Notes: generated by a model from the letters alone, not told the origin. Positions 12,452-25,176 are shown, counted from the stretch's first letter. The stretch: 64,000 bases of DNA from Cricetomys ansorgei (GCA_026225945.1 JAMJFZ010001074.1:5340001-5404000), one strand, 5' to 3'. A program made the numbers and translations.

Positions 12452-13687
12452 GGAAATAAAGCGTCATTCTAATAAATTAACAAACAGGGTTCAATAGACT
12501 TATAAAAATGTAAAACCCTAGGCACTTTAAATGAAACTAATAAAACCAGATAGGAAATACTGTTAAGAAGCTGTTGAAAAGGGGGAGCTGGGAGGGGAGC
12601 TCCTTAGAAAACTATGGGATGAAAATATGACCTGAAACTAAAATAATAACAATAAGGAAGATTAGGGTTGCTGATAAAGGAGAAACTTGGTAACTCAGTC
12701 CAAAGTATCAAGGTAAACATAAAAAATTATTGCTTTTTGAATGATACACAGGTGCAGCCATTGCTCTTCTTTTTTAAAAGTTCAAAGAACAAAAGACAAG
12801 AAATAAAAGTAAGTTCTATGTAATGTGTCTTTTTTTTTTTTATCATTGTAATTACCATCCCATCTGTCTTACTCAAAAGACCACAAGTTTCCCAATACAG
12901 GAACTGCATAGGCAATTTCTATCTTCTGTATCTAACAATTGCCCAGTGATATTTGGAGGGAAGAGAGGCAAGAGTCACACAAAATTGATTAAAAGTATTA
13001 CAGGGTATTTAGATTTATGCTGAGGTCCTTGATCCATTTGGAGGTGAGTTTTTTGGAGGTGATAAATACGGATCTATGTTCATTCTAATACATTACAGCT
13101 GTGGTCTCTGAACTGACCTCCATGGTTCTGAGCAAATCTCAGGATACCCTAATGATCAAGGGAATACAGATTATATAATCCAGAAAAATGTGGGAAGAGG
13201 GCTTCTGGAGGTGAACATATGAGGGAATATTTGAATTACTCCAAGCAGATTTTCTCAACTCAAATTTATGCCAATAGCATTTTCAAGTAAGTATATTTGT
13301 AACTTCTGATATGTATATCAGAAACACCATAATTTTAGAAATTATAGCATAAGTATTCTTTGTACTAGTCAGTATGTAAGTATTTATAATCTACTTCTAT
13401 CTCTAGAAACTTCAGGGGAATAATGAAAGCAGAGAGAAAAACCTAAAATGTTAAGCAATTGCTTTGATTCAGAGTGAAATGTGTAGTGATAGTACTGATC
13501 AAGGCAGGTGTCTTTGAGTGCAGGAAACAACATGTGTAAGTGGAGAAATGTTTAAATGCATCAAAATTATATGCAGCTGAAATAATGGAAATGCTGAGTA
13601 AGAAGTCAGTTACAGACTCTTTTTTTTTTCTCAAAACGGTTGAGGAGTACAAAGTACCTTATATTTGGTCCTGTTACTGATACTATA
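12452..13687. other. Intergenic DNA, nothing recognised
   Basis: The stretch is AT-rich with short T runs. Open frames are at most 69 codons and look random. Confidence 0.4.
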
Positions 13688-13875
13688 TACTAGATTATAC
13701 TTATCTTAGAAAATTAATTTAATTTTCTAAGAATCTAGTATCATTAGATATTACATGATATTAGATTAAGCACATATATGTACATATATATTATAATCTA
13801 ATGATACTAGATTATATTTGCCTTATAAAAATATTATCTAGATAATATCTTATCTAGATAATATCTTATCTAAGA
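13688..13875. repeat. AT-rich palindrome cluster, copy 1
   Basis: Positions 13705-13731 form a perfect palindrome: CTTAGAAAATTAA, one central T, and its reverse complement. Outside it, TACTAGATT on the left is mirrored by AATCTAGTA on the right. A related inverted unit (ataatctaatgatactagat) follows near 13794. A 17-bp tandem unit based on tatctagataatatct occupies 13840-13872. Confidence 0.85.
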
Positions 13876-14339
13876 AAATACTTAGAAATCCATGAAACGA
13901 AAGTAGAGTTCTTTACTGCTCATACAACTAGCTTTGAATTAGCTGTTATTTTAGAAACAAATACAACCACACACGCTCTCTGCTCTTGCTTTCCATCTGT
14001 TCTCAACATTGGACATGGTAGACACAGTGGCAATATCTGAAATTATTCACTTAATTATTCATCCACTGTGAGAATTGAAGACAAAAATTTGCTTTAAAAA
14101 GAACTGTTAAAAGAGGCAAGGGAACAAATATTTCTCCCAATGCTCCCAGTCTGAAGTATCAAAGACTCAAATATCAGGTAGTTTATAAACATTTGTCAGG
14201 ATACTATTAGAATATTCTAGAATCTATAGATAATTCACAAAAATTCTCTAAGTCTCCAATAGTGAAAGGTTAATTTGAAAAAAAATATGGAGAATGTGAT
14301 TATGAATATTTGCTCCTCTGCTTCGTTTAACAGTTCTTA

Positions 14340-14412
14340 TCATATAATATCTAATGATATTAGATTATACCTAGAAAATTAAATCAATTTTCTAAGATAA
14401 ATATAATCTAGT
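14340..14412. repeat. AT-rich palindrome cluster, copy 2
   Basis: The core ctagaaaatt ... aattttctaag (14371-14395) is an imperfect version of the palindrome at 13705. The outer arms TAGATTATA (from 14361) and TATAATCTA (ending about 14411) pair perfectly. A TGATATTAGATT block lies to the left, as in copy 1. Confidence 0.75.
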
Positions 14413-14550
14413 AACAGTAACTGAGATTTTAGGAGTTAATGATTAGTGGACTAATCTGATTGAATATGCCAGCTAAATCTGTCTCATATCCAATAACTGT
14501 TCATGCAGGAAGTTCTAGAATGAATATTTAGGATGATTTTTCAAAGATTG

Positions 14551-14555
14551 TGTGA

Positions 14556-14636
<81 letters not shown>

Positions 14637-14801
14637 GTTTACTAGTCAGGACGAGTGTGCACTGTTTTGTGTATGTCTGTACATATGGTGTGTGTGTGTG
14701 TGCGTGCATGTGTGAGAGAGAGAGAGAGAAAGACAGAGAGAAAGAGAGAGGTTTACTAGTCAGGATGAGTGTGCACTGTTTTGTGTATGTCTGTACATAT
14801 G
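14551..14801. repeat. (TG)n/(GA)n microsatellite in a 114-bp tandem duplication
   Basis: A unit of TG repeat, GA repeat and unique tail (gtttactagtcagga...tgtacatatg) occurs twice with a 114-bp period. The tails at 14637-14687 and 14751-14801 differ at about one base, so the duplication is recent. It creates look-alike open frames on both strands. Confidence 0.92.
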
Positions 14802-15995
14802 CTACAAAGCTATATGCTTTTCAAAACTTGTTATTGTGACTATCAATATGCCCCAATGGGTAAAGGCTCTGCTGTCAAGCCTGGACATGTTGAGTCCAGT
14901 TCTCCAGAAAACACATTGTAGCAGGAAAGAACCGACTTCTGGAAACTTATCCTCCAGCTTCCACACATGCTGCAGAGCATGTACCCCTTCCTTTGCCTCA
15001 AACAATAATAAAATAAATACATATAAAATCTTTAAGTTGTTATGATAAAATAATACCTGGTAAAACAAAGGAATTAATAGCATTCCGAAATAAAGCTCTC
15101 ATCTATGAAACAGAGTTTGCAGTATTCTGGTTTGAAAATGATATGGAGAAAAGTTTCCTTTGATTTTAAATGAAAAGTCAAGAGTTGTATTTTATTCCAT
15201 ATTCAGTACCATGGTACATACCACAATATATTACTCAAAAAAAAAAATTCTGATCAATCCAAATTTTTGAACTGCCTCTGGTTTTTTACACTGATGTGGG
15301 AAGAACATTATTATCAATGACATTCTACACTGGGTTTTGAGAAAACAAATACGGGATCCATAACCAAAATGAAAGACACTCCAGTGAATAAAGGGCTACT
15401 GTTATTGCAATATGCAAATAGAGACTCTGCATTAAGGCCCTTACACTGCTTAATTCAGACTAATCCATAATCATCCTAAGACACTCTAAAATATGTGTAT
15501 TTATGTTCAGCAGACATTATGAAGTATGTTCACACTCTGTGGTATGTCAGCTTTGGCTTCATGCTTAGGGAAATATGGACCCTTAAGGGTCTATTGACAT
15601 TTGGAATAAAACAATCTGTCTTCGTAGGGCACCATCTGTTTACTGCATTGTCTATTAAAAAGATACAGGAGCCATCATGTTGTGAAAAAAATCTCACAAG
15701 AAGTCATTGTATCATTGTTTTCTTGTCGTTCTGAGTAGCTGAGTAGCATGAAATATCACTTTGCTAGAAAGTAGGCTCACTTTCCATTTTGAAAACAATT
15801 ATGGAAACTTGATTTCCCAACTTTCAGAATCTAAATCGCTTTCTTATTCTTAACTTTTTTATATTCACAAACATTTTCATGGTCAAGATTTGTCTTGTAT
15901 ATAAGAACCAAAAACCAGAACTAACTCGTTTCAAGTTTTCCTGAGCATCTGAAATTATAAATCATGATGGTAGTGTTGCGCACTAACAACCCAAG
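14802..15995. other. Intergenic DNA, nothing recognised
   Basis: No gene, RNA or clear repeat is seen. Short open frames (up to 93 codons) lack family features. Confidence 0.4.
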
Positions 15996-15997
15996 AA

Positions 15998-16212
15998 ATG
16001 GCTGGAAAGATGGCTTGGTGCTTACCAGAACCTGGTGTTCTTGCAGACGACCAGGGTTTGGCTCCAAACATACTGTGGTGTGTTTAAAACTGGCTGGAAC
16101 TCTAGTAGTAGGAGTCTGATACCGTCTTCTGCCCTCCACAGGCACCAGGAATGATTTAGACAGAACACTTAAACAGATACAAAAAAAAAAAAAAAAGAAT
16201 AAATAAATCTTA
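15998..16212 (+). mobile_element. B2 SINE
   Basis: The tRNA-derived head is ggctggaaagatggcttggt, with the box B-like aggg-tttggctccaaacat. The typical gtcttctgccctccacaggc block follows, then a poly(A) tract and an aataaataaatctt tail. It is moderately diverged. Confidence 0.85.
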
Positions 16213-17850
16213 AATCCTCCAGTCAATGTCCCGCAATGCTTTGTATATAAAATAGGCAAAGTTACTAAACATAATTAGGAAAAAACTGATGGTGCATCTA
16301 AATACAAATTGGGATTTTTGAAGAGAACATAAAAATATTGATACTAAGTGGGCTGCTGGCTTCCTATCTTGTTTGGCATGAACAAAGCCCAATAAACCAT
16401 TGTGGAAATCTAGTGTCTGCTATTTTAGAGAAGGACAGAAACAATATAAGCCCTGCTGTGTGTGAACATAAAAGAAAATTGCTTATCTGGCTCAGTAAGG
16501 AGTTGAATTAACTCTGGAAATATCATTTCTTTAAATGACTTTTTTTTTCTTTTCACCCAACCCAGAATATTTAAAGCTCAGAGCACCTATGTACAAGCTT
16601 GATAATATGTGTAAATAAAAATGAGGCCTAATGAAGCTTTACGTACTGTATGAATGGCAAAGGGACATGATTTTCTAATCCCAGTTAGGTCTATTCCTGA
16701 CCTTTTTATCTCTAACAATTACATAAATTCATAAAAATATAAAACAATATATTTCATGAATTGTGCATTTGGAAAATATAAAACATATTTTTAAAAACCT
16801 AGTCATATGTACAGAAAAGGCAATCTAATCCTTTACATTAAATATTTGCTATGAAAACTTTACTTGGAAAAACTAAATTTGTATTCATGAGTTTCTTTTG
16901 CTAAGATTCCACTTTGCTTTGGTGTAGAAATTAATACTTAAATTGTATCTATTAAAGATGCATTTAAATGCTAAAGACAACAGTGACACTTGAATAGAAA
17001 TGTGTCCTTTCATCATGAAGAAATGAGGATTAAAACAAACCCATAAAGAAGCAGGGGATTATAAAATGATAAACTAAGAAGAACATACCCCATAACTACT
17101 TGTCATTCTCCGGGCCATCCCACACTGCTAAATGGAAAACTCAAATTTCTATCTCTGCGATGCTATGGCAAGGCACCACAAGCCCTGACTTGGATAGTTT
17201 AAAACAAAAGAAGAAATTTTTATCCATGCAGAGCAGTAACAAAACCCTTGTTCTGTTCCTTGTGGTGTAGCATAAGGAAGACTAGGGAGAGTTAGGTTTC
17301 AGCAGTGCTCCACGTTAAATCTACTTCTCTCCTACACAATGTCTAAGGAGATCATCCGGAGAGCAGAAGAATCTTCTGCCAACCTGGGTGATATCAACAG
17401 ACATCTACTGCAGGGCTTGACTTGCTACCCAGGTGTAGCAATGAAAAGGACTAACCCCTTCTAGCCAGGCATTCTTCAGACCAGCCAACTCCCATCTCTA
17501 CTAGAAAGGAGGAAGTCTGCTTATGTCTCCGTTTTGTGATGCTAAAAGAAACCTGCCTTTGGAGGGAAAAGACTCAGGTAATAATAGCCTGGAAAACAAA
17601 AGCATGCAAAGTGTGTAGTCCTCACTCAAGTAGCACTTACAACAAGAAGCAGAAAGATCTCTACCTGAGGGAGGAAAGATCACTAACAGGTGGCAACACT
17701 GACACTGTACAGTTTCACACTCTATGACCAGGATATTATCACAGAAATGGAACATTCAAAGATGCACACAGTGGGTATTGTAGAACTAACATTGGTAAAA
17801 AAAAAAAAAAATCAAAATCAATAGATGAACGCTGATCAGAGCTGATAGTG
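16213..17850. other. Intergenic DNA, nothing secure
   Basis: Mostly unique AT-rich sequence. Around 17339 an ATG opens a short frame (MSKEIIRRAEESSANLGD) that stops after about 40 codons. I do not recognise it and it may be repeat-derived. Confidence 0.35.
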
Positions 17851-18800
17851 GAAACATTTATGGAACTTGAACACTGAAAACAGATGTTGTCCTATCTGCA
17901 TTAAAGGCAGAAAATAGTGAACGAACATGAACAAGTGCCGGGAACCTGAGAGACTATAGAAAAGGACTTAGCATAAGTATGACAGAAGTGCCAGAGGATG
18001 AGTTTGAAAAATGATTCAATATAACTGAAAGATTTCTAAACTTGATAAAAGATATGTTACAGATTCAAAGTACTGCAGAGGAATCACGGCGGATAATATT
18101 GCCAAATTGACAGGCTCTAGAATCACCACTGAGAAAACTCTCTGGGCTTGTCTGTGTGGGAATTTCTAGATTCGATTTACTGAAGGGAAAGAACATCCCA
18201 AGAGCCTGAGTCTCTAAAGGAACCTGAGAGCCAGATCTTATCACACTCTGTTTCCTGACACAATGTGAGCTTCATGCTCCCACTTGCTGTGATGGACTGT
18301 GCCTGCCCTCTGAGATTCAAAACAGACCTGTTCTGACCTAAGTTACTTCTGACAAGTGTTTTGTCGCAGAAACAGAGGAAGTAACTCATACAGCTCCAAA
18401 CCTGATAAACCAACAAAATAGTCCATCCAAAGATACATCTTTAATTAGTTTCACACAAAATAATTTCATCCAGATACATCTCAAGGAATATTCTATGCAA
18501 ATTAAACTTGTCAGAAACAAAGACAAGGAAGAAAGAATCTTGAGAGCAACCAACCAGAAGCAATTCTCCCGTAGGAACAGTCCGACATCATTGAATGTCT
18601 CGTCTGATACCACGGGAAAGAAAGATGTAAGACACGATTTTTCAAATATGGTAAATACTGCCAAAGCAAAACTTAAAATGCAATGAATTTAATATTCTTC
18701 AAGGGTTAAAAGAAACTCAAACCTTCCCAGATGAAGTAAAAGCCACACTTGTGAGAATATGGAGAGAACTAATTGGACTCAATAGATTTTATTAAAAAAA
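17851..18800 (+). mobile_element. Decayed LINE-1 ORF1-like fragment
   Basis: Between about 18380 and 18780 the order of blocks follows the end of mammalian L1 ORF1: an aaagacaaggaagaaagaat/ttgagagcaac block, then a region matching the acid- and Lys-rich C-terminal part, then ccttcccagatgaagtaaaa. All frames are broken. The left edge is uncertain. Confidence 0.4.
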
Positions 18801-19254
18801 TAGGATGAAGTTGGGAAGACATGTTAGGAGGAGCATAGTGATAGCTGGTACTTGAGCGAATGGAATAAATAGTTGTCTCCACTACATCTTGTCCAGAACC
18901 ACAGTTGCAGAATCTGTCACCTTCTGAGGTTACCATCTCAGAAAATCTGCAATCTATGCAGCAGCTGAAGGACTAACCTAAGCTTCCCTGCTGACTCACA
19001 AGTACCATAAAGGAAACTTCTTATGAGGAGGGTTCTTAAAATTTAACTTCACTGCATTTTTAAATCTTCTAGGTCCCAAAGTTTTGTCCCCAGCCTGTTC
19101 TCAGGCTCTGTGGAAAGGCAACTCTACAGACATTCTGGGCCTAGGAGCACTCATTGTGACTTAAAAACAACTTTGCAGACACCACTTCACAGGATGGGAA
19201 GCATCGTCTACATGACAGAGAGCCTGAAATGAAGTCTATTCATCAAAAAGTGAA

Positions 19255-19445
19255 GTGGGAGGCCAGCAGAGAGATCAGCAGGTAAAGGCACTTGCTGTGC
19301 AAGCTGACGACCTAAGTTCTATCCCCAAATCCCACATAAAGGTTAAAGGGGAAATCTGAGTCTACAATATTGTCCTCTGATCTCTACATGTGTGCTGTGG
19401 CAGACAAGCACATCATGGACAAAAATATAAACAAATAAATTAAAT
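19255..19445 (+). mobile_element. B3 (B2-family) SINE
   Basis: It reads gaggccagcagagagatcag, aggtaaaggcacttgctgtg, gacctaagttctatcccc, gtcctctgatctctacatgt, and ends in an A-rich tail aacaaataaattaaa. The order fits a B3 element. It sits inside or next to old L1 sequence. Confidence 0.8.
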
Positions 19446-20610
19446 TATATCAGAAAACTTACAAATTGTAATACATGAACATAAGAAATATGAAAAAGCA
19501 GGACAATGTAACTCCTCTAAAAGCTCATAACTCTTTTAATAACAGAATATAAGAAAATTAAGCAGATGAAACGCTATTTAAGAGTCTAATTTTTTTAAAG
19601 ATGAATGACTTCAAAGAAGAGACAAACAGTCTAGCTGAATGAAGTAAGGAAGACAAAAGAAGATTTGACTTAGAAATTCAGCAAAGAGAAAGATCAATGT
19701 CAGGGGACAGAAACTTGGAAATGAAAAGCTTACCAAATATTTTTTTTTAATTCAGTATAAAACATACCAACAGATTATACCAAGGAAAAGAAAAATATGG
19801 ATTTAAAATAAAGTTCATGAATTATCCCATTCAAATACTAGTGTAGAAAAAATAAAAAATTCTGACCGTGAAGATGAAAAACAGGTAAAATCAATTCAAC
19901 TGAACAATATCGGAAAATCTTGCAATTGTTGGAAAAGATAAACAGCTATATACGAGAAGCACTTAAAAATATGAATGAACATGAACAAAATGAACTTCTC
20001 CATGAGACATTATAGCTGAAATGCTGGGAGTAGAGAACAAAGAAAATATAAGAAGGTTCAAATGGGAGTACTAAATTACAAAGAAAAAAGAAATCATCAG
20101 ACTTCCCAATAGAGACCCTAAAAGCAAGGAGATCATGGAATGAAGTACTTAAACCTTGAATGGTAATAATGTCCAAGTGAGACTACTATATTCAGGAAAG
20201 TAAATGTAAAACTTAGAAAGAAAAAAAATACCATCTGAGAAAACATTAGTTAAAACAACCCAGGGCAACCAACACAACACAGCAGGAGATATTCAATTAA
20301 TGGGAAAGCTGCACAGAGAAGAGGAAGGAAGGCATACTCATAGGAGCTTGAAAAGTAGGTAAACAGATGGGAAGTAGGAAAGAATCAACCCTTCTTCACT
20401 AGGTAAACAAAATGTCAAGGTATGTAAGGAAGAAAGAAAAAAACATAAAATATTTAAAATAATAGCTAACAAATACAGGGGTAACTATATATTTTCCAAA
20501 AATAATCCTAAATGATTTTATCTCTCCAACTCAAAAACATGAACTTACATGGATTTACATTATTAAAAATACTTAAATATTTACTTTCTGGGGAAAAAAT
20601 AAAGAAAACC
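19446..20610 (+). mobile_element. Old LINE-1, ORF1 to inter-ORF part
   Basis: Blocks such as agctgaatgaagtaaggaag, agaaattcagcaaagaga, gagaccctaaaagcaaggag and ctactatattcaggaaagta appear in the order of mammalian L1 ORF1 and its 3' junction. All reading frames are interrupted. It is separated from its ORF2 part by the 0.4-kb repeat at 20622-21028. Confidence 0.5.
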
Positions 20611-20621
20611 CTAATCAGTGG

Positions 20622-21028
20622 GGTGCTGGATAGTTTCGTCAATTTGACACAAGCTAAATTTATTTGAGAGGAGGGAACCTAAATTAAGAAAATGCCTCCC
20701 TAAGATCAGGCTGCAGGCAAGCCTGTGGGATATTTTCTTAATTAGTGATTGATGGGGGAGGGCCCAGCCCATTGTGGGTGGTGCTATTCCTATGCTGGTG
20801 GTCCTGGGTTCTATCAGAAAGCAGGCTGAGCAAGCCATGAGGAGCACTCTTCCATGGCTTCTCCATCAGCACCTGTCTCCTGGTTCCTGTCCTACTTGAG
20901 TTTCTGTTCTGATTTCCTTTGATCATGAACTGTGATGTGGAAGCATAAGCCATATAAACCATTTCTTTCCAACGTTTCTTTGGTGATGGGGTTTCATCTT
21001 AGCAATAGTAACCATAAGTAAGACAAAT
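20622..21028 (+). mobile_element. 0.4-kb rodent interspersed repeat (URR1-like?) inserted in old L1
   Basis: It runs from ggtgctggatagtttcgtca to atagtaaccataagtaagac and matches the reverse complement of the copies at 8957-9392 and 52738-53150 over its whole length, including gattgatgggggagggccca and ccatataaaccatttctttc. L1-like sequence lies on both sides. Confidence 0.65.
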
Positions 21029-21920
21029 GGCAAAGGTATAAACTGATAGAAAACGGAAGTATAAAAAATGATACTCCAAGAAAATGGAAATTCATAGGAA
21101 ACCCGAATATCTATACTCATTTCTGGAAAAATAGATTTCAAAACAAAATTTGAATGATAAAATAGAGCAGTATAAGTGAATAAAGGCAACAGTCTATTAA
21201 GAATATTTAATAATTATAAATATGTATACCATATTCTGCCATACCCAAGTTCCTATTAATATATAATAACCAGTATTGGACATAGTAAGTGAGCTACAGT
21301 AATAGTGAACTTCTTCAATATCCTCAAAAGTCAAACTATCCAAACAAAAGTTAAGAAATCTCAGGGTTAAACTACATAGTAAATTAAATGGGTTCAGGAG
21401 ATATCTCTAGACTAGTCCATCTAGCTGCAGAAGATGAATTCTTCCTAGCAGCCTATATCTATTCTCTAAAATATAACATTTTAGTCAGTAGGATAAAACT
21501 TAACAAATAGCAACAAAAGGATTTTTGTATCTTCTCATATCATAATTGAATAAAACTAGAAAAAAATTATAGACACTATAAATACACAGAGACACATTTA
21601 TGTATCTTCCTTATTCACCTAGACATTTTGCTGATTTGCTTAGTTAAACAACAAGAGTCTTGTGTATAATAGTTTGGTTACTAAAGAAATCAAGAGACTA
21701 ATGTAAAAATTTCTAGAATCAAACGAAAATGAAAACAAAATTTAACAGGATATTTTAGATATAGCGAATACAATCTTAAAATCAAAGTTTGGAGCCAAGT
21801 GCCTACATTAATAAACAAAAACAGAGATATCTGATTAACTAAATAACCCTAATAATGCACCTCAAGGTCTTCAAAAGCAAACTTAAAAGTATGAGAACAA
21901 AATAACTGGGTTGGAGGAGA
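21029..21920 (+). mobile_element. Old LINE-1 ORF2, endonuclease to early RT part
   Basis: The order of blocks follows the start of L1 ORF2: the aaaatagatttcaaaacaaa block, gaatatctatactcattt, cagcctatatctattctc, and the later atttctagaatcaaacgaaa/atgaaaac, caagtgcctacattaataaa and cctcaaggtcttcaaaagc. Every frame is broken. With 19446-20610 it makes one 5'-proximal L1 remnant of about 2 kb, split by a later insertion. Confidence 0.5.
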
Positions 21921-22588
21921 ACATTAACTTCAGAAAGGTGTTCTCCTGGAGACCTGCTGCTAATTGTACATAGGTAAATATAATCAATTAGGTTTTTAGT
22001 CTGCATATGTTCTGTGTTATTATTCATTACAGAAGACAACCCCCCCAGAAAATAAAGATGTGTTCATAGTAATAAGGAATCTAGGATCTTTTAGATATTG
22101 TGACTTCTCACATGTAGAATAAACTTCTTTTAATATAATGTGTGTTTTATTTATAGTGCTCAGATAAATGTATCTTTGCTTAGATACTGAGGAGATATAT
22201 AAGTACATGTCCCACATATTTTTCCTACTTAAAAGGCAGGTCTTCATTCCACAGTATAAACCATACTACACTCCATACCACAAAAAAATTGTGTATGTGT
22301 GTTTATGCACAAGTACACACATGATTTAACTATATTGAATCCCAAAGTATAATCTTCCTTATCATCAACTACTTATAAACTATCAAAACTCAGCTAGGTT
22401 GAAAATCTAATTACTGTGCTTTGGAAATACATTAAATTCAAAAGGAAGTCTAATGCCAAGATGTTCATTCCCCTATGCAAATAACAAGGGATTCAATTCA
22501 TACTATCATTTTTGTTCACAAATTTAATTAATATTTCCTATTAAAAGTTGACGTTAGCTGATTGTGTTGGCTTCCCAGCACATGGTTG
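21921..22588. other. AT-rich intergenic DNA, nothing recognised
   Basis: No gene or named repeat is visible. Confidence 0.4.
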
Positions 22589-22662
22589 ATCGAGTTAGAA
22601 AGATAGCTAGTTCAAAGCCAGCCCGGTCTACAAAGAGAGAATCTGTCTCAGAAGCCAGATGA
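22589..22662 (+). mobile_element. Short B1-related SINE remnant
   Basis: The sequence agttcaaagccagcccggtc/tacaaagagagaatctgtct fits the 3' half of a B1 or B4 element. The left half is not recognisable. Confidence 0.5.
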
Positions 22663-23650
22663 TAGTAACTTAAAGGATCTCAATAGAAACAGTAATTTTG
22701 GGTGTAATTCATTATCTCTTGCTCTTAAAGTTACAAAAATGCTCCTGATTTATTTACTTTTATACACACTTCTTTCCTCTACTCAAGAAAAGTAAATTTC
22801 ATGTCACAGGTATTCCATAAAAACAGGAGAGCTAAAGAAGTAGGGGAATGAAAAAGAGAGGGGTAGAGGGGGGAGGGGGGAGTGTGGGGGATGGCTGAAT
22901 AACAACATAGTACACATAAAATGTCATAGTAAAATCTATTATTTTGTGTTTTTATCAGCTTCTGAAACAAAGGCAGTATTCTAAGCAGGATTAGTGGGTG
23001 ACACACTTTTTTAAAATATAATGATCTGCTTACTGCCTTGAAGACAAGGAAATTAATGTTGCAGACAATCATTGCTTGTAAGTCTAATTGCAGACATCCT
23101 GAAATATCTGTTTAGGAAAATTACCATTAGGATATTTAAAGACTGCTTTGAGATACACAAATTACAGATAGGCAACATTTTTTTTTCCCCAAGGGAACTA
23201 ATCAATTGTAGATAAATACAGCTTGATCAGCAGTTCAAAATAAGAGGTTGCTACATTAACTTTAGAGACAGTAGCATGTTTCATTCTCAATGTTTGTTTC
23301 ATAACACCTCAGAAATATGTCTGACAAAACTTCATTCAGCATGTAACGGAGAAAGTACTTGTCGACCTTCGTGAATTAATGACTTCATGAGTGACTTAAG
23401 AAATACAGAACTAACTTGGAATAAAATTCATAAAATCAAAATTTATGTGATCTATAAAAACCTATTTTGAAACTACCTTTGGACTAGATTTTAACCTTGA
23501 GTACATCAACATCTTCATGAGTTCATCTCATCTCTGCCAGGACCTGTATAATGCTCTTTCATCAGAGATATAGCATGTTTATTAAACTTTATCTCCCATC
23601 AATCTGTAATTGATGTGTGACTTTTCTTGTGAAAAATAAACAAATGTCTG
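22663..23650. other. Intergenic DNA with a G-rich purine tract
   Basis: A G-rich stretch at about 22858-22890 resembles the purine tracts of L1 3' UTRs but is too short to assign. The rest is unique AT-rich DNA. Confidence 0.4.
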
Positions 23651-23654
23651 TTTG

Positions 23655-23965
23655 CCCCAGATAGGACATCAACAATAGACTGAAGAAAATTCCAACCAAG
23701 TTGAGTGTAGTGAACCAGTGAATTTACTGGGATTACATGTGAAAGAATGGCTGGCCGAGAGACAGCATCAACCCTGAAAAATCCACTTTGCCATGAGTAA
23801 TGACATAAAAAAACGGCATGCCTGGAACCCCTGTACAGCTTGACCAGTCAGAGCCATCTCCTTTTCTTAGCAACTGCTACATACATGACCTAGGAGCTGC
23901 TTTGTGAACCACCTAAATTTCAGGAGTTTCCTATGCCATGTAAGTTTCATTTCAATCTTAAATCT
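23655..23965 (-). mobile_element. Probable old LTR-type repeat
   Basis: Blocks such as acatcaacaatagactgaag, gaatttactgggattacatg, gagagacagcatcaaccctg and atgagtaatgacataaaa recall a rodent repeat that, read on the minus strand, carries AATAAA where this copy has AGTAAA. The ends and the class are uncertain. Confidence 0.35.
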
Positions 23966-24540
23966 TAACAGCCTCCCTTCCCTCTCCAGGAGGAAATGTG
24001 TTGATTAGGAGAAAATAGCTACACAACAATAATTATCTGAAGGCCAGGTCTGCATTACGAATGAGCTACTATGATATATATTATCTAATTTTGCATCACA
24101 TAGTATCTATTAAATTTTTAACAAATTTAATTATTATTTAATAAATAATAAATTAAATTAATAAATTAAAGAATCACATCTAGAATAATGAGGCTTGGTG
24201 TAGAGAAGTTGGCATGGCTAGAAAACAGTACTTCCAAGCCATGCTACATCTTGTAAGGAGGAGAATGTCGTTAAGTACAAAACAAGGAAGCATATTTTAC
24301 AAAAGAAAAGAGTATACAAGTATAAAATTGGGACTGGAAGTATTTTTCACTGCATCAATAGTTCAGCATACCTAAAGCCCAACCCTTGAAGAAACAGAAA
24401 GATGGACAGATGCTTTCAGTTAATGTTGAGAGTCTTGAATGAAATATTTGCACATGTAATCAAACCAAATGTGGTTATAAGGACAGATGCTAATCTACTT
24501 TAACTAATGTCCTCTTCAAAAGAAAGAAATCTGCACACCA

Positions 24541-24702
24541 TTTTTTTGTTTGTTTTGGTGTTTTGAGACAATATTTCTCTGTAGTAACTCTGGCTGTCCT
24601 GGAACTCATTCTGTGGACCAGGCTGGCCTCAGACACACAAAGAGCTACCTGCCTCTGCCTCCAGAGTGCTGGGATTAAAGGTATACTACACCACTTCTGG
24701 GC
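24541..24702 (-). mobile_element. B1 SINE
   Basis: Reversed B1: a T-rich tail, ttttgagacaatatttctct, ggctgtcctggaactcattc, ccaggctggcctcagac, ctgcctctgcctccagagtg, ctgggattaaagg. It is moderately diverged. Confidence 0.9.
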
Positions 24703-24862
24703 TTTCACAGAATATGCAAGAGGCGTACTTAATAACAAAGGAAAGGCACACAGGAAGACAGCAATATGTCAGCAAGGATAGTCACTGTTTAGCTGTGGTA
24801 TTGCCAAACTATTAATTATTGGAATGAATCATCCTTTCAATTACAGAAAAAAAAATCACAAG

Positions 24863-25176
24863 TGTAGTTGCACACTGCTTTTGGGGAGGCTCAGCAAGGA
24901 AGACAAAGAACATATTTTGTAACTGCACAAACCCTACTGGAACCTCAGCCAAGGGAACAACCATCATAGCCAATGCCTAACTCAATAGTATCAACACAGT
25001 GTTTTTATTCTTTCAGAACACCTCAAGTATTCTACTGATAGCACATGCAGATCATTAGCAATTAAACATCCCCATAGAAATCCACCACCTGCAAACAATA
25101 TGGAGTATCCTAGTCAGCCCCTCACCCCACAGTGCATAAAAATTTCAAACATAACTAAGAATAAACTTCCCCCAAA
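24863..25176 (-). mobile_element. 3' LTR of a two-LTR element (copy A)
   Basis: It aligns along its length with the LTR at 26306-26626: aactgcacaaaccctactgg, tttttattctttcagaacac, atgcagatcattagcaatta, cagcccctcaccccacagtg, ataactaagaataaacttcc. On the minus strand the polyadenylation signal AATAAA is + 25004-25009. A polypurine tract abuts its 5' side (minus strand). Confidence 0.75.

Noticed and set aside
15998..16212. Possible tRNA gene at the tRNA-like head of the SINE
   Set aside because: The head fits a B2 SINE with its long tail, not a folded tRNA with acceptor stem and anticodon arm.
17339..17464. ATG with a plausible start (MSKEIIRRAEESSANLGD)
   Set aside because: It stops after about 40 codons, continues in no other frame, and lies near old L1 DNA. 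I could not identify it.
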